The position numbers were made by a program, and so were the translations under genes. 64,000 bases of DNA from assembly GCF_014850955.1 (NCBI RefSeq), contig NZ_JACXSS010000001.1:3410001-3474000 (forward strand), written 5' to 3'. This DNA is from Methylomonas albis (lineage in GTDB: Bacteria > Pseudomonadota > Gammaproteobacteria > Methylococcales > Methylomonadaceae). Positions 10,261 to 19,703 of the stretch are shown here, one piece after another (within the stretch, counting starts at the first letter, position 1; every line of letters begins with the position of its first letter). Under the pieces are notes generated by a model, which had not been told where the DNA came from, searched no databases, and saw only the letters and a list, made by a program, of their open reading frames with translations.

Positions 10261-10342
10261 GGCTCTCTCCTGTGTTGTTGAAGATTTCAACAAATTATTG
10301 GTCATTGCCATGGAAAGTGCAACGATTTATAGACAGGCTCCT

Positions 10343-13300
10343 TTATTGAATTCGAGCTCTTTTACCTTCTTCCAGGGCCGTCAGTAGTTCTTGTCTAAGT
10401 TTGGCTAAATAAGTATCGACTTCCGCTTCGGTTTCCAGATAGCTTTTGCTGGTTAAGGCTTGGGCACGAATCACTTTGATGGGCTTTTGCTGCGGCGTTA
10501 CAACGGGTCTTGCCGATGTTTCTGTACCTTGTTTGCCAGATACAGGCTCATTCCCGCCAGTCGGCATTTGTTTTTGCGAGGCAGCTATGGCATCCATGGC
10601 CGAATCCAGGTGCAGATCGGCTTGTTCGGCCAGATAACGGATTTTGGGGATGCTTATCAACCCAGCAATACTGGCCTTAAGCTGTTGTAAAGGGTACAAG
10701 GCTTTATTCCGTAACGCAGCATCGGCATTCACCTTATTCAGATCCGACTCAACTTCCGCCAATTTTTGCTCAATCGCTAATAGGGCAATTTCCCGTTCTT
10801 TGCCGGCCAGTCGCTCACTCACCGTTTCAACCGTGATGAGTAAAGGATCGATACGGTTGATTTGCCCGTAAGGTGCAGTGTTATCCCGAATAGCGATGAT
10901 TAGCTTAATGGCCTCGGCGGCATCAGCATCCTGTTGTAAGGCCTCATGGTTGTCGGCAAAGGCCGTCATAGCCTCCAACATGCGTTGCCAAGTGGGCAGT
11001 TGAGTTTTGTAAAAGCTGAGGACATCGTGAATCTCGTCAGCCAAATCCAACCAGTCGTTTTTGCCAGTTAGCAAGGTTTCGATAAATTCGTAACTATCGC
11101 GAATGGCCAATTGTTTGCCGATAGTGGTAATAGCTTGATCGATGACGGTTTTGCCGGGGTAGTATCTATTCGATGCAGTGTGACTGTAGCTTTTGAGTTC
11201 GTTTTGCCAGTGGCTCAGGCTGTCGCGAGTATCGGCAACCAGAGCGTCTTCCTCTTCGCGGGGTAATTTGGCAAATAGCTCCCGATGTAAGTCACGAGCG
11301 CGTTTTAACGACACGCTATCGGCGGATTTGCGTTTGAGGATAGATACTTGTCGAAAGCGCACAGACTTGGTTAACGGATCAAGCGCCGCGCGCGGATCGA
11401 GGTCTGATCCTTCCAGCATTAATTTGATCTCGCCGGCCATGAACAACCTGGCGACCAGCAAGACAATTTCCCAATCAGGTTTCCAGCCCCAGGGGATGCC
11501 GGTAAAGCGGTCGACAATATCCGATAACAGCACTCGATTTTGCGAGGCTGTCAGTAACAGGTATTGGCGTAATTCGTTGAGTGCCAGGGGATTGAGTTCT
11601 TCGATACTGTTATCTAGTGGCGATAATTGTTTGACATCGTCTGCCAATAAAACCGCTTTAATTTCGGCAACTGGATCGGCACAACGGTACTTGAGATAAG
11701 GTAGTTTGCTGTAAGTGTTGGCGATCAAATAATTGATCACTTCATCCAACAAGCTAGTCGGATGCAAGCCAGGTTTAATGTCGGGTTTTTGACCTAAAAC
11801 ATAGTAGTCGCCGGTGGCCATGAGATTGCCAAGTTGCTCAACCAGTCGTGAGCGCCGTTCTCGATTTTCGTCCTTTCTGTCACCGAGAATACGTTTTAAT
11901 GATGGTGTCGCTTGATCGGCCTTGGGACTGATGATGTATTTTTCGATTTGCAGATAAAGGTTGAGCTCTTCATAGAGCCGATGACCTTCTGCCATGCGAA
12001 GAATCGCGCGACCTGAGCCTTCTGCGCTGCGCATGATGCAGGTGGCTTCCTGCATTCTGTCGTAGTCGTCACCGAGTGGACTGAGCACTTCCAGTGTCAG
12101 TACGTGGTTGGCGGTTTTCCACGGCGTACCGTCCAGAAGCCGGTTAAAGTCATAATCGCCTTTGGAATCGCGATGGCGAACTTTGGTTTGGCTTCTAAGA
12201 ATGTCTTCAAAAATCAACTCGGACAGCAAGCGGGTCCGTTCTGCGGATGACACTTCAACATGACCCAGTTCGCGGGCAACATCACGCTCCTCGTTGGTCA
12301 GGAAAAACCATAAATCGCCATTACGGCTGACCAGTTGTTGCTGTTCCAAGCGGGCTAAGGATTCTTGGATTCGGCGTTTAAGGGCGAGCTTGTCGGCATC
12401 CACTTCTTCGACACACAAGGTTGCCAGGTTATCGATGGTGGGTTTGACTGTTTCCGTGATGTACCGTATTAGGAACAAGGCTTTGAGCAACTTTGTGTCG
12501 TAGGACTCTAACGCTTCGTTATAAGGTGCTTGGTCAATTGATCGTTTTGCGACACTATCAATAAAGCTTTCGATGGACGGATAAAAGTCATACAGCGGTA
12601 TCAACGCATCGGTACGCTTGCCGGCATTTTGCACGGCGGCGGACTGGAACGCATCAAGCAACGAGCGTTCGCCGCGCGATAAATGTTTGCCCGTGGCACC
12701 GACTTTACGAATTGATTCGAATATTTTTTGCAGCAGTTGAAACTGATACGGCGCAAAGGGATAGTAGGCCACAAATTCGGCGGCATCCCGGTAGCCGCGC
12801 AAATTGACAGCATTTCCCAGAAAGGACAGTTGGTTGTTAATGATGTCGCCCTTTTGCGCAAAGGTATCGCGTAAGGTGACATGGGCTTGCTCGGTTTTTG
12901 CCAGTAAACGCTCGCCAATGACCTCATCGGTGTTGGAACTGGCTAAAGACAAGCGAGTATGAAAGCGGGCTTGAATCTTGGAGAAATCCTGAGACTTGGC
13001 TTTGTTGGCTTCGCCAATCGCCGCATCAATGTCTTCCTGACTAGTCACGATCACCCAGGCACGGCCTTGGCAGAGCGTCCCTAACTGCTCAATAATGGTT
13101 TGCAAGCTGAGCATCAGTTGCGTGTTGTCACCGATAAACTGGCCGACTTCATCGACCAGAAAGATGACACGATGGTCGGCTGGTTTGGCTTCCAAGTATT
13201 CGCGGATTAGCTTAGCGAAACCTTCGATGTTGATCCGGTAATCATCACGGGCATTATCGAACCAGCGGCCCGCTGACTCGTCGGTCATATTCAGCGACTG

Positions 13301-13966
13301 CGCCAAAGCGGCCACTACGTCATCACGCAGAAAATCGACGGCATCGCGCTCTTGTTGCCAGGTATTGCCATTTCTACTTTGAAAGACGGTTTTGAAAGTG
13401 TCGTAGGCGTCTTTGGAAATTAAGTAGCGTTCCATTTCAGCGATATGAGGCGCATCACCGCAAAGCCCGAGCTTTTCATTGAAGACGCGCAGAAACACTT
13501 GAACAATGGCATCACGGTCGGTTTTGGCATCGGCTTTAGCATCAATGTTAAACAGCATGACATCGGCTGTACCTTTGATGGCTCTATGAATATCGGCCAG
13601 AAGCAAAGGGTCTTTGATCTTGTGCTCATCGAAAAACTCCGCCGCCTTCTTATGCGCACCGGTTTTAGGATCGATGGCCTCAATGTTTTCCAGCAGGTAA
13701 GACAGAATTTTGATGTAGTGGGATTTACCGGAGCCAAAAAAACCCGATACCCAAACACCCATACGTGCGGTGATGGTCGGGTCTTTGGCTTTTTCGGCAG
13801 CAGCTAGATAGGCATCGAAAAAACGCCGAAAGTATTCTGTTAGCTGTTTGGTTACAACGTACTCTTCCAATTCCTGCCAAACGCTTTCGGCATCTAATTG
13901 GTCGGCTTTGATGACGCCATTGATGGGACGGTCGATAGGCTTGGTGAATAAATCCCTTATTTCCAT
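10343..13966 (-). CDS. brxC: BREX P-loop ATPase BrxC
   Basis: BrxC is the large ATPase of type 1 BREX. The 1207-residue protein has the family start (IRDLFTKPIDRPINGVIKAD), a Walker A motif (VSGFFGSGKSHYIK) near residue 70 and a Walker B-like VIFLVDEVGQFIG near residue 265. Length is normal for the family. The last 150 residues are helical and end in a basic tail. It starts 26 bp after brxB and is followed by the toxin-antitoxin pair, where classical BREX loci go directly to pglX. No frameshift is seen. Confidence 0.95.
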   Translation of the reverse strand: MEIRDLFTKPIDRPINGVIKADQLDAESVWQELEEYVVTKQLTEYFRRFFDAYLAAAEKAKDPTITARMGVWVSGFFGSGKSHYIKILSYLLENIEAIDPKTGAHKKAAEFFDEHKIKDPLLLADIHRAIKGTADVMLFNIDAKADAKTDRDAIVQVFLRVFNEKLGLCGDAPHIAEMERYLISKDAYDTFKTVFQSRNGNTWQQERDAVDFLRDDVVAALAQSLNMTDESAGRWFDNARDDYRINIEGFAKLIREYLEAKPADHRVIFLVDEVGQFIGDNTQLMLSLQTIIEQLGTLCQGRAWVIVTSQEDIDAAIGEANKAKSQDFSKIQARFHTRLSLASSNTDEVIGERLLAKTEQAHVTLRDTFAQKGDIINNQLSFLGNAVNLRGYRDAAEFVAYYPFAPYQFQLLQKIFESIRKVGATGKHLSRGERSLLDAFQSAAVQNAGKRTDALIPLYDFYPSIESFIDSVAKRSIDQAPYNEALESYDTKLLKALFLIRYITETVKPTIDNLATLCVEEVDADKLALKRRIQESLARLEQQQLVSRNGDLWFFLTNEERDVARELGHVEVSSAERTRLLSELIFEDILRSQTKVRHRDSKGDYDFNRLLDGTPWKTANHVLTLEVLSPLGDDYDRMQEATCIMRSAEGSGRAILRMAEGHRLYEELNLYLQIEKYIISPKADQATPSLKRILGDRKDENRERRSRLVEQLGNLMATGDYYVLGQKPDIKPGLHPTSLLDEVINYLIANTYSKLPYLKYRCADPVAEIKAVLLADDVKQLSPLDNSIEELNPLALNELRQYLLLTASQNRVLLSDIVDRFTGIPWGWKPDWEIVLLVARLFMAGEIKLMLEGSDLDPRAALDPLTKSVRFRQVSILKRKSADSVSLKRARDLHRELFAKLPREEEDALVADTRDSLSHWQNELKSYSHTASNRYYPGKTVIDQAITTIGKQLAIRDSYEFIETLLTGKNDWLDLADEIHDVLSFYKTQLPTWQRMLEAMTAFADNHEALQQDADAAEAIKLIIAIRDNTAPYGQINRIDPLLITVETVSERLAGKEREIALLAIEQKLAEVESDLNKVNADAALRNKALYPLQQLKASIAGLISIPKIRYLAEQADLHLDSAMDAIAASQKQMPTGGNEPVSGKQGTETSARPVVTPQQKPIKVIRAQALTSKSYLETEAEVDTYLAKLRQELLTALEEGKRARIQ

Positions 13967-13992
13967 CTTATTCTTCTTAATTCATAGGTGAG

Positions 13993-14580
13993 TTATTGCA
14001 CTTCAGGAACCAATCTGAAGGCACGGTAATAATGATCTTCGGAGAGTTTGTTAAACAACCGCAGAGAGTAGCCGTCGTAACGACCGGGGTATAACATCAA
14101 CAAAGGCGTTGCGCCCATCAGAGGATGCAAAGCAGAAAGTAACGTATGAGTTCTCAGCATAGGGTAAGCGCTTCCAACGCCGCAAAGAATCAGCAAGTCG
14201 ATGGTATCCAGTTCTACTAAGGACACCACTTTTTGAGCCAATTTGTCTTCCTTAAGCACTGGGCGTAGCGCAGCCATGACTGCATCATCCCCTTTCTTGC
14301 CCTGCATTTCGATTGCCTTATCCAACAACTTGCGTTCCTCAAGTAGCTGTATGACTAGATCGAATAAATTGATGACGCCGGTTCGGATAGGCGGCTGGGT
14401 TTTATGCACACTGGGGAGAACTGTTCTAGTGAGAAAATCCCTCATCTCTAGCTCCCGTTCTGGAGGGTAATCGAAAATCCAAAAACCTATTTCATTACCC
14501 AATCCTTTGTTGCTTAGGAATTCTTTGGAACTGATTTTGGGGATAATTTGATTGAGTCGTTCCTCAAAGGTTAAAGCCAT
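13993..14580 (-). CDS. brxB: BREX protein BrxB (DUF1788)
   Basis: The 195-residue protein matches the DUF1788/BrxB pattern: ERLNQIIPKISSKEFLSNKGLGNEI at the N-terminus, then FWIFDYPPERELEMRDFL and a C-terminal LMLYPGRYDGYSLRLF. BrxB is a small conserved BREX component of unresolved biochemical role, needed for defence. It overlaps the stop of brxA by one base and precedes brxC, the canonical order. Intact. Confidence 0.93.
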   Translation of the reverse strand: MALTFEERLNQIIPKISSKEFLSNKGLGNEIGFWIFDYPPERELEMRDFLTRTVLPSVHKTQPPIRTGVINLFDLVIQLLEERKLLDKAIEMQGKKGDDAVMAALRPVLKEDKLAQKVVSLVELDTIDLLILCGVGSAYPMLRTHTLLSALHPLMGATPLLMLYPGRYDGYSLRLFNKLSEDHYYRAFRLVPEVQ

Positions 14581-15173
14581 TAGGCCCGCTCCAATAATGA
14601 CATTACATAAGTGTCGCCACTTGTTGATAGATAACGTTTCACTTCGGGATGTAATGATTGCGGTGTGAGCTTCATGTTACGTGTGCTTTCAATGTATTTG
14701 GCTTCAGACAGAATACGAATAATGACCTGGAATAATTTAGTCTGAGTGGACGCTGACCAAGAACTTACCGATGGATCTTTATGAGTGCATTCGGTGAAAA
14801 ATCCATCCCAGTTACCCGGCAAAATGGCTAAGTCTAAGCGGCGCTGGTGATCGATGTAAACATGCTCAATGAAATCAGCTAACAGTTGGCTATGCCTAAT
14901 GGCTGCTACCAACAACAATTGAATAGACACCTCTTGCTCACGGTTAGCGACCAACTCCCAGGCCGGCGGATCGAGTGTTTCAAGGCGTTTTCTGATCAAT
15001 TTGGCCTGACGTAGCGCAGTGGAAGGCGCTTTTTTTTGCAAAAGATTCTCTTCGACCAATGCTCTCCGCCATGCGGATTCAGTTGGTTGAGTCAAGAGAA
15101 ACGCCGCAATTCGGCGGCTCTCTAGGGGCATCAGGGAGCCTGCTGAGATTTCTGCGTTGTATATGTTAGTCAC
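14580..15173 (-). CDS. brxA: BREX protein BrxA (DUF1819), first gene of the operon
   Basis: The 197-residue protein fits the DUF1819/BrxA family: an N-terminal AEISAGSLMPLESRRIAAFLL, then a helical region with LAILPGNWDGFFTECT. BrxA is a small DNA-binding BREX subunit. The start codon is GTG at 15173. As the first gene of the leftward cluster, it defines the BREX promoter region, 15174-15378, which is shared with the divergent DUF3800 gene. I could not place a convincing -10/-35 pair there. Confidence 0.92.
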   Translation of the reverse strand: MTNIYNAEISAGSLMPLESRRIAAFLLTQPTESAWRRALVEENLLQKKAPSTALRQAKLIRKRLETLDPPAWELVANREQEVSIQLLLVAAIRHSQLLADFIEHVYIDHQRRLDLAILPGNWDGFFTECTHKDPSVSSWSASTQTKLFQVIIRILSEAKYIESTRNMKLTPQSLHPEVKRYLSTSGDTYVMSLLERA

Positions 15174-15378
15174 TTATAAGGCTTGAATACGAAAACCATC
15201 AGAGCATTTTATGTGAAAAATTCAAATTTTAGCCGCTAAAAAATGAGATGCCTTCGTCTTAGGTGGATTCCAATGATTGTTGTTTTAAGGTCTAAACATA
15301 TTCTATATTGAATGCATTTGGCCTGATGGCTTTGTCGCTATTGGGCTTATCGTTTCTATCAGGTATTGGAAGTAATAA

Positions 15379-16497
15379 ATGTACGCATACGTTGACGAAA
15401 CCGGAAACGCTGGAATTTTCGACTCAGATCAGCCGGTATTCATTACAGCCGCATTGATGACAAAAATAAACTTTGACTTGCTTCATGCGCGAGATATTAA
15501 AACCATCGCTTCGAAGATCGGTGAACCTGAATTACATGCCAATGACTTAGGACCTGAAAAGATCGAGAGAATCGCGGAGGATCTTCTTAAGCTTTTTAAA
15601 AAGTGCAATGCCCGTTTTTTTATTTCTCGCGTTGAAAAAAAATATCTAATCGTTACTAAATTTGTAGATACGTTATTTGATCCAACAGAAAATAAAGCAG
15701 TTCCACCACATCATTATCATAGCCGGTGGTCACGTTTACTTTTAACGTATCATTTCGCTATTAATCTTAATGAAGAGACTGCAAATAAGTTTTGGTTATC
15801 GCTTATGGAAAAGAAGGCCGCAAGAGCACAGCAAATGTTTTTGAATACATTACTTGCTCTTGAACAAGATACTTTGAATATGTCTAACAAAGGTCTGAAA
15901 CAACTAATCAGTTGTGCTATACAGTGGGCTAAACAAAACCCAGATTCAATTAGTATTTACAGTACAAAGTCTGTCAAATTGGGTCATTGGCCGAATATGG
16001 TTGGCTTCTCCAATTTGCTTAATGGCATTGAGCAAAGGTCAAAAAAATGGCAACGACAAGTAGCAGAAATTGTTCATGATCGCCAAAGCCAATTTGCAAG
16101 AACTCTTGAAGAGTGGCACCTCATACATAAAAATTTCCCCAATGATATTATTTTATCGATGGGCGAAGAGCGTAAATTACGATGCGTCGAAGGAAGTCAA
16201 TTTAGAATAAGCGCCTCCGCAGATAGCGCCGGAATACAAGCAATCGACATAGTGATTTGGCTGTACAAACGCTTCTTTGATGGGAAGCCGCTTGATTATC
16301 ATTCTGCACAGCTAATAAATTATGTGATTAAAAATGCCTATCAAAGCGACTTTTCCTTCAAAAATCTGGAAAAAGCATTGAACGGATACTTTTCGACGAA
16401 AAAGCCGCCTACTGCCGAGGAATTGAAACGAGCGCAAATGTTTTTAGATATAGAAAATGAATATGTACAAGATCGCATAGGGCAAACAACTATCTAA
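15379..16497 (+). CDS. DUF3800-domain protein
   Basis: The 372-residue protein opens with YAYVDETGNAGIF, the Asp-Glu-Ser/Thr-Gly-Asn signature of DUF3800. A second acidic site near residue 280 (SADSAGIQAIDIVIWL) is the family's usual C-terminal motif, and the fold is thought to resemble RNase H-like nucleases. Function is not established, but the family is common in mobile and defence islands. The base composition is more AT-rich than its neighbours, suggesting separate acquisition. It is divergent from brxA and convergent with the WGR gene, which ends 4 bp away. Confidence 0.8.
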   Translation: MYAYVDETGNAGIFDSDQPVFITAALMTKINFDLLHARDIKTIASKIGEPELHANDLGPEKIERIAEDLLKLFKKCNARFFISRVEKKYLIVTKFVDTLFDPTENKAVPPHHYHSRWSRLLLTYHFAINLNEETANKFWLSLMEKKAARAQQMFLNTLLALEQDTLNMSNKGLKQLISCAIQWAKQNPDSISIYSTKSVKLGHWPNMVGFSNLLNGIEQRSKKWQRQVAEIVHDRQSQFARTLEEWHLIHKNFPNDIILSMGEERKLRCVEGSQFRISASADSAGIQAIDIVIWLYKRFFDGKPLDYHSAQLINYVIKNAYQSDFSFKNLEKALNGYFSTKKPPTAEELKRAQMFLDIENEYVQDRIGQTTI

Positions 16498-16501
16498 AGT
16501 G

Positions 16502-16744
16502 TCATTTACCTGTGCGAATAGCGTAATAGCCCTTTTTACATTTAGACGCACACAACTTTTTCCCCGCGACGATGGCCTCTTCCTGGCTGTCGAACCACTC
16601 CGTTCTGACAGTACCGGGTGAGCCAACCCTGCCCCACTCCTTGATCAACGACCAATCGTCAAATAGGCCCGGCGTCACAAACATCTGATAAAAACGATGC
16701 ATGTTGTTTTCGGTATCGTGTCTTTCCAGATAGAGATGATTCAT
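16502..16744 (-). CDS. Small WGR-domain protein
   Basis: The 80-residue protein is essentially one WGR domain: an N-terminal LYLERHDTENNMHRFYQM strand pair, then the WGRVG signature (residues 37-41) and a basic end with KKLCASKCKKGYY. WGR domains bind nucleic acid and occur in PARPs and as stand-alone bacterial proteins near DNA-handling genes. The start is 3 bp after the stop of the resolvase gene at 16748, so the two are probably co-transcribed. If so, it may be the first cargo gene of the older transposon (inference). Confidence 0.82.
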   Translation of the reverse strand: MNHLYLERHDTENNMHRFYQMFVTPGLFDDWSLIKEWGRVGSPGTVRTEWFDSQEEAIVAGKKLCASKCKKGYYAIRTGK

Positions 16745-16747
16745 CGC

Positions 16748-17368
16748 TTACTCCCCAGGCGAGTGGACCGTATTATCAGTTTGCGGTGATTTCATCGCCG
16801 CTTCCCGAATCCGCATAATGGTTTGCCGAGTGGTTTTGAATTCCCGAGCCAACTCCGAAACGTTGCTGCCTGCGGCCAATCGTTTGACAACGTCAGCACG
16901 AGCTTCCGCATTAAGTGCCGGCGGTCGACCAAACTGTTTACCCGCTGCCTTCGCACGACTAAGGCCTGCTTGGGTTCGCTCAATCAGCAAGTCACGCTCA
17001 AACTCAGCGACCGCTGCGATCACCTGCATGGTCATTTTTCCGGCAGAACTGGTCAGATCAACCCCGCCTAACGCCAGACAATGGACCCGCACCCCAGAAT
17101 CAGAAAGATGCTCGACCGTGGCTCTTACATCCATGGCGTTGCGACCTAGGCGATCCAGCTTGGTAACCACCAACACATCGCCCGATTCCATTCGGTCGAT
17201 CAGCTTATTAAAACCTGGCCGTTCTTTAGCCGCGACTGAACCACTGATGCTTTCTTCAATCAAACGATGCGGTTGAATAGCGAAACCGGCAGATTGAATT
17301 TCCCGGCTTTGGTTTTGGGTGGTCTGGTCTGTGGTCGACACTCGACAGTAAGCAAAGACGCGTGACAT
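16748..17368 (-). CDS. tniR: Serine resolvase, TniR of an older Tn5053/Tn402-type element
   Basis: The 206-residue small serine recombinase has the catalytic Ser in [10 protein letters not shown], the [10 protein letters not shown] motif, and a C-terminal helix-turn-helix ([22 protein letters not shown]). The sequence is of the Tn5053 TniR kind ([12 protein letters not shown]). It lies outside the 17470-38835 transposon, whose left end inserts 101 bp upstream of its start, inside what should be its res site. With the tniQ remnant at 38930-39090 it appears to be the surviving half of an earlier transposon of the same family. The protein itself looks intact. Confidence 0.88.
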   Translation of the reverse strand: MSRVFAYCRVSTTDQTTQNQSREIQSAGFAIQPHRLIEESISGSVAAKERPGFNKLIDRMESGDVLVVTKLDRLGRNAMDVRATVEHLSDSGVRVHCLALGGVDLTSSAGKMTMQVIAAVAEFERDLLIERTQAGLSRAKAAGKQFGRPPALNAEARADVVKRLAAGSNVSELAREFKTTRQTIMRIREAAMKSPQTDNTVHSPGE

Positions 17369-17469
17369 GTTCTAATTCCGTCCGAAAAGGATGTACGAAT
17401 TATAACACATGTACGTAAATCGATAAGCCTAGTTTAGTACATGCCTTGTAAGGACTGTCCGAAACCGGT
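17369..17469. promoter_or_regulatory. Left half of an interrupted res site (older tniR)
   Basis: This stretch upstream of the older tniR has paired short motifs expected of resolvase subsites: GTCCGAAAAGG near 17382, GTACG/GTAC copies around 17393-17439, and AAGGACTGTCCGAAACCGG at 17450-17468. The transposon starts right after CCGGT at 17465-17469. Rejoining the flank to 38841 gives AAGGACTG followed, 8 bases on, by CGGTCCTT, a 7-of-8 dyad that the insertion splits. Tn5053/Tn402 transposons are known to prefer res sites. Confidence 0.65.
17465..17469. repeat. Target-site duplication, left copy (CCGGT)
   Basis: CCGGT lies directly before the left terminal repeat. The same five bases directly follow the right terminal repeat at 38836-38840. 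A 5-bp duplication is the size made by Tn402/Tn5053-family transposases. Confidence 0.88.
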
Positions 17470-17494
17470 TGTAAATGTCAGAAGACGACTGCAC
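17470..17494 (+). repeat. Left terminal inverted repeat of the transposon
   Basis: This 25-bp end contains TGTCAGAAGACGACTGCAC (17476 on), the core seen in Tn402/Tn5053 termini. Against the right end it differs at one base (TGTA instead of TGTC at the tip). The altered tip base could lower end activity. Confidence 0.92.
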
Positions 17495-17497
17495 GAA

Positions 17498-17516
17498 TGT
17501 CAGAAGACAACTGCAC
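17498..17516 (+). repeat. Subterminal transposase-binding repeat, left end
   Basis: TGTCAGAAGACAACTGCAC is a second copy of the 19-base core in direct orientation, 3 bp inside the terminal repeat, with one mismatch. Tn402-family ends carry several such 19-bp TniA-binding repeats. Confidence 0.82.
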
Positions 17517-17925
17517 TACTTTAATATGCTGGATTGGTTAGAAATATCTTTCGGGGAGATTGCGAATGTGGCATTTCGACCCTAACCGGCCTATCGAGTT
17601 TCTCCAATCCGGCCATTCAGTAAAATACAGATTCCGCGAGTTCTAGCGCTACAAAGCGGTCGTTTATTATTTCTATAAACCAGTCTTCCAAATGACGACT
17701 GTTTTGAGGAACCGGATGATAGGTTCAAATAAAAAGCCCCTCAAAAGCGGGCCTTCAATTTTTCATTTGGCATCACTAATACGGTGATATTGCTGAATTA
17801 TAGCGCTGGCGAGGTATTAATCAGAGGTTCCTTTACAATGGGGTTCACTTCAACTATAGTCCAGACCGCACTTAAGTAGTTTAAGTAGTGGAAAAAGTAA
17901 TCTATACCAAAACGAGTAAAATCAA
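17517..17925. other. Non-coding left end of the transposon
   Basis: No credible gene. Near 17742-17763 a GCCC...GGGC stem of only four pairs is followed by an imperfect T-run, at best a weak terminator reading rightward. The rest should hold the promoter of the gene at 17926, but I could not fix one. Confidence 0.4.
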
Positions 17926-18780
17926 ATGGTTAGTTTTATTTCAAGGATAACTTTACCCAGTATTTTTCTTCTGGCAAGTTTTACTGCCAATGCTCAAGAA
18001 AACAAACCGATTGCCATACCTGAAGGTTTTAAAAGTATGGCAGTCTATTTTATGGATGGTCAGTACGATCTTGCAAGTCCAAATCAAGACATACCTAATT
18101 GCCAAAATTTATTTTGCTTTGGAACATACTGGTTCGAAACCATCATGGGCTTAACTCCAAAGCAAATAGACGAAGAAGAAGCGGCAGCAAAGACTTTTTT
18201 CTTAAAAAGATTTGGAATAAATGTCGATAGTGCTACAGCTAACGGTAAAGCTTTCTTTTCTCCCTTTTCTACTGATCCAAGAGCCAATTATCGTGCCCAT
18301 ATTCTTGATAAATATAATATTCATAAGTTGGGTTGGGAAGTACATGACGGCGGTTTTCTGCTTATTTTGCAAGCTAAAACTGAGCTTGGTGGTGATTGGA
18401 CAGGTATTACCGTTCCAGGAGGAACCATGGTGGTGTTTGGTGGCTATGCAATCCAACCGAGCAGTCTCAAGGAAATTCGCGGCACTAAAGTTCTAATAAA
18501 CAAAGGAGAGCCTATTGTTATTCGGTATCAATCTGGTGAACCCATCCTTCCCACAGGTTCAAGCGGGTCGATTTTTTTTCGATGCGAAATTACGTCTAGC
18601 CCTTGGGGACCTGGAAAAGCACAAGGCGTTGGCGGTTCTGTTCCCGTTGCTGACGGTTTAGCACCAAAAAGTATTATGAAGTTGAACACACGTAATGTAC
18701 TTACCTTTTCAGGCTCTGACGGTGCCGGAAATTATGATGGTGTTTACAATGACCCAAGCGTCGTTTTCGGTACTCGATAA
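17926..18780 (+). CDS. Secreted protein of unknown function
   Basis: The 284-residue protein starts with a clear Sec signal peptide (basic start, hydrophobic LPSIFLLASFTANA, cleavage after Ala-Gln). The mature part is about 260 residues with no motif I recognise. It contains two Cys in a short NCQNLFCFG segment and another further on, so a disulfide is possible in the periplasm. The C-terminal third is Gly/Ser/Pro-rich. It is AT-rich compared with the arsenic genes and stands alone at the transposon's left edge, with decayed DNA on its right. No function is assigned. Confidence 0.7.
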   Translation: MVSFISRITLPSIFLLASFTANAQENKPIAIPEGFKSMAVYFMDGQYDLASPNQDIPNCQNLFCFGTYWFETIMGLTPKQIDEEEAAAKTFFLKRFGINVDSATANGKAFFSPFSTDPRANYRAHILDKYNIHKLGWEVHDGGFLLILQAKTELGGDWTGITVPGGTMVVFGGYAIQPSSLKEIRGTKVLINKGEPIVIRYQSGEPILPTGSSGSIFFRCEITSSPWGPGKAQGVGGSVPVADGLAPKSIMKLNTRNVLTFSGSDGAGNYDGVYNDPSVVFGTR

Positions 18781-18853
18781 ATTGCGTGAGAACCGAGGAA
18801 CTTCTGATTTATAACCCGCGAGTGATATTATTCAGCACATACCCATATTCGAG

Positions 18854-18975
18854 ATGACGCAAATGGAACAGTATCAAAAGCCCGGTTTGAGCTATGCCAA
18901 ATACACCAACTAAGGCAAACTCTCGCGGCGCGAAAGGTTTCTGAACTATCTCGAAGGACTCTTGCCGTGATCAGA
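18854..18975 (+). pseudogene. Fragment of an IS5-like transposase N-terminus
   Basis: Translation from the ATG at 18854 gives about 40 codons with two in-frame stops. They include SRRERFLNYLEGLLP, which resembles the start of IS5-family transposases (RRERFL-E-D-VVPW). It joins abruptly to the DUF1348-like fragment. No inverted repeats or catalytic region remain. Confidence 0.45.
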
Positions 18976-18984
18976 AAGTGCGCA

Positions 18985-19375
18985 GCCAGCGGATGCCTGA
19001 AACTAATGCTACCCGGATCGCGATGCGCTGATCTATACCGAAGACATCCCCTGGCGTAACCGCGCCGAATTTCCGCAAGGCCGCGAACAAGTGGGGTAAT
19101 CCTTGCGACGCTATTGGGTCAAAGAATTCGGCTATCGATTGATTAAGGAATTGTGGGTTTTCCCGATCAACGGCTTTCGGTGCACTTTGCCTACGAATGG
19201 CGCGACGATTCCGGCCAGCGATTCCGCAGTTACGATAATCAGAATTAGGAATTCACCCCACAAGGCTTCATACAGCGGCGCTTTGCCAGCATCAACGATT
19301 TGCCGATCAAATTAGAACAGCGTTTGTTCCACTGGTCTTTGGGTCGTAGACTCGACGATCATGCCAGTTTGGACT
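18985..19375 (+). pseudogene. Decayed DUF1348 (NTF2-like) gene
   Basis: Pieces in different frames read DALIYTEDIPWRNRAEFPQGREQV, then YWVKEFGYRLIKELWVF, then [12 protein letters not shown] and [10 protein letters not shown]. These are in the order of the DUF1348 NTF2-like family. Stops and at least two frameshifts interrupt them, so the gene is dead. The stretch 19376-19703 after it has no gene I can support and leads to the CAGGAG site of the PiT transporter. Confidence 0.72.
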
Positions 19376-19703
19376 GCAGGTTGTACCGACAGCTTGGCAT
19401 CCTTATAAAATCTTGGCGGGATTGCCCGCGGCATTTGTAACTGGAATGCTCGCGGGAGAAACTAAGATTTAACGTGCTTTGGGCATTTAAACCGAACAGT
19501 TAAGCATTTTTAACAGATATCTGTAACGTCGTTCATTGGCGAGGTACTAGGCAATTTCGAAAAAACCAACCCATCATGAACTTACGATGTTGCTTATCAC
19601 CATGACTTACCATTGATTTCTCGATTACAGAATATTTTTTGTAAGGTTTGATCCTCTCCTAACGACTTAGAACATATAGTCGACCCAATCCAGGAGATTT
19701 CTC

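Noticed and set aside
17742..17763. Hairpin with GCCC/GGGC and a T-rich tail
   Set aside because: Only four pairs and a broken T-run; too weak to call a terminator.
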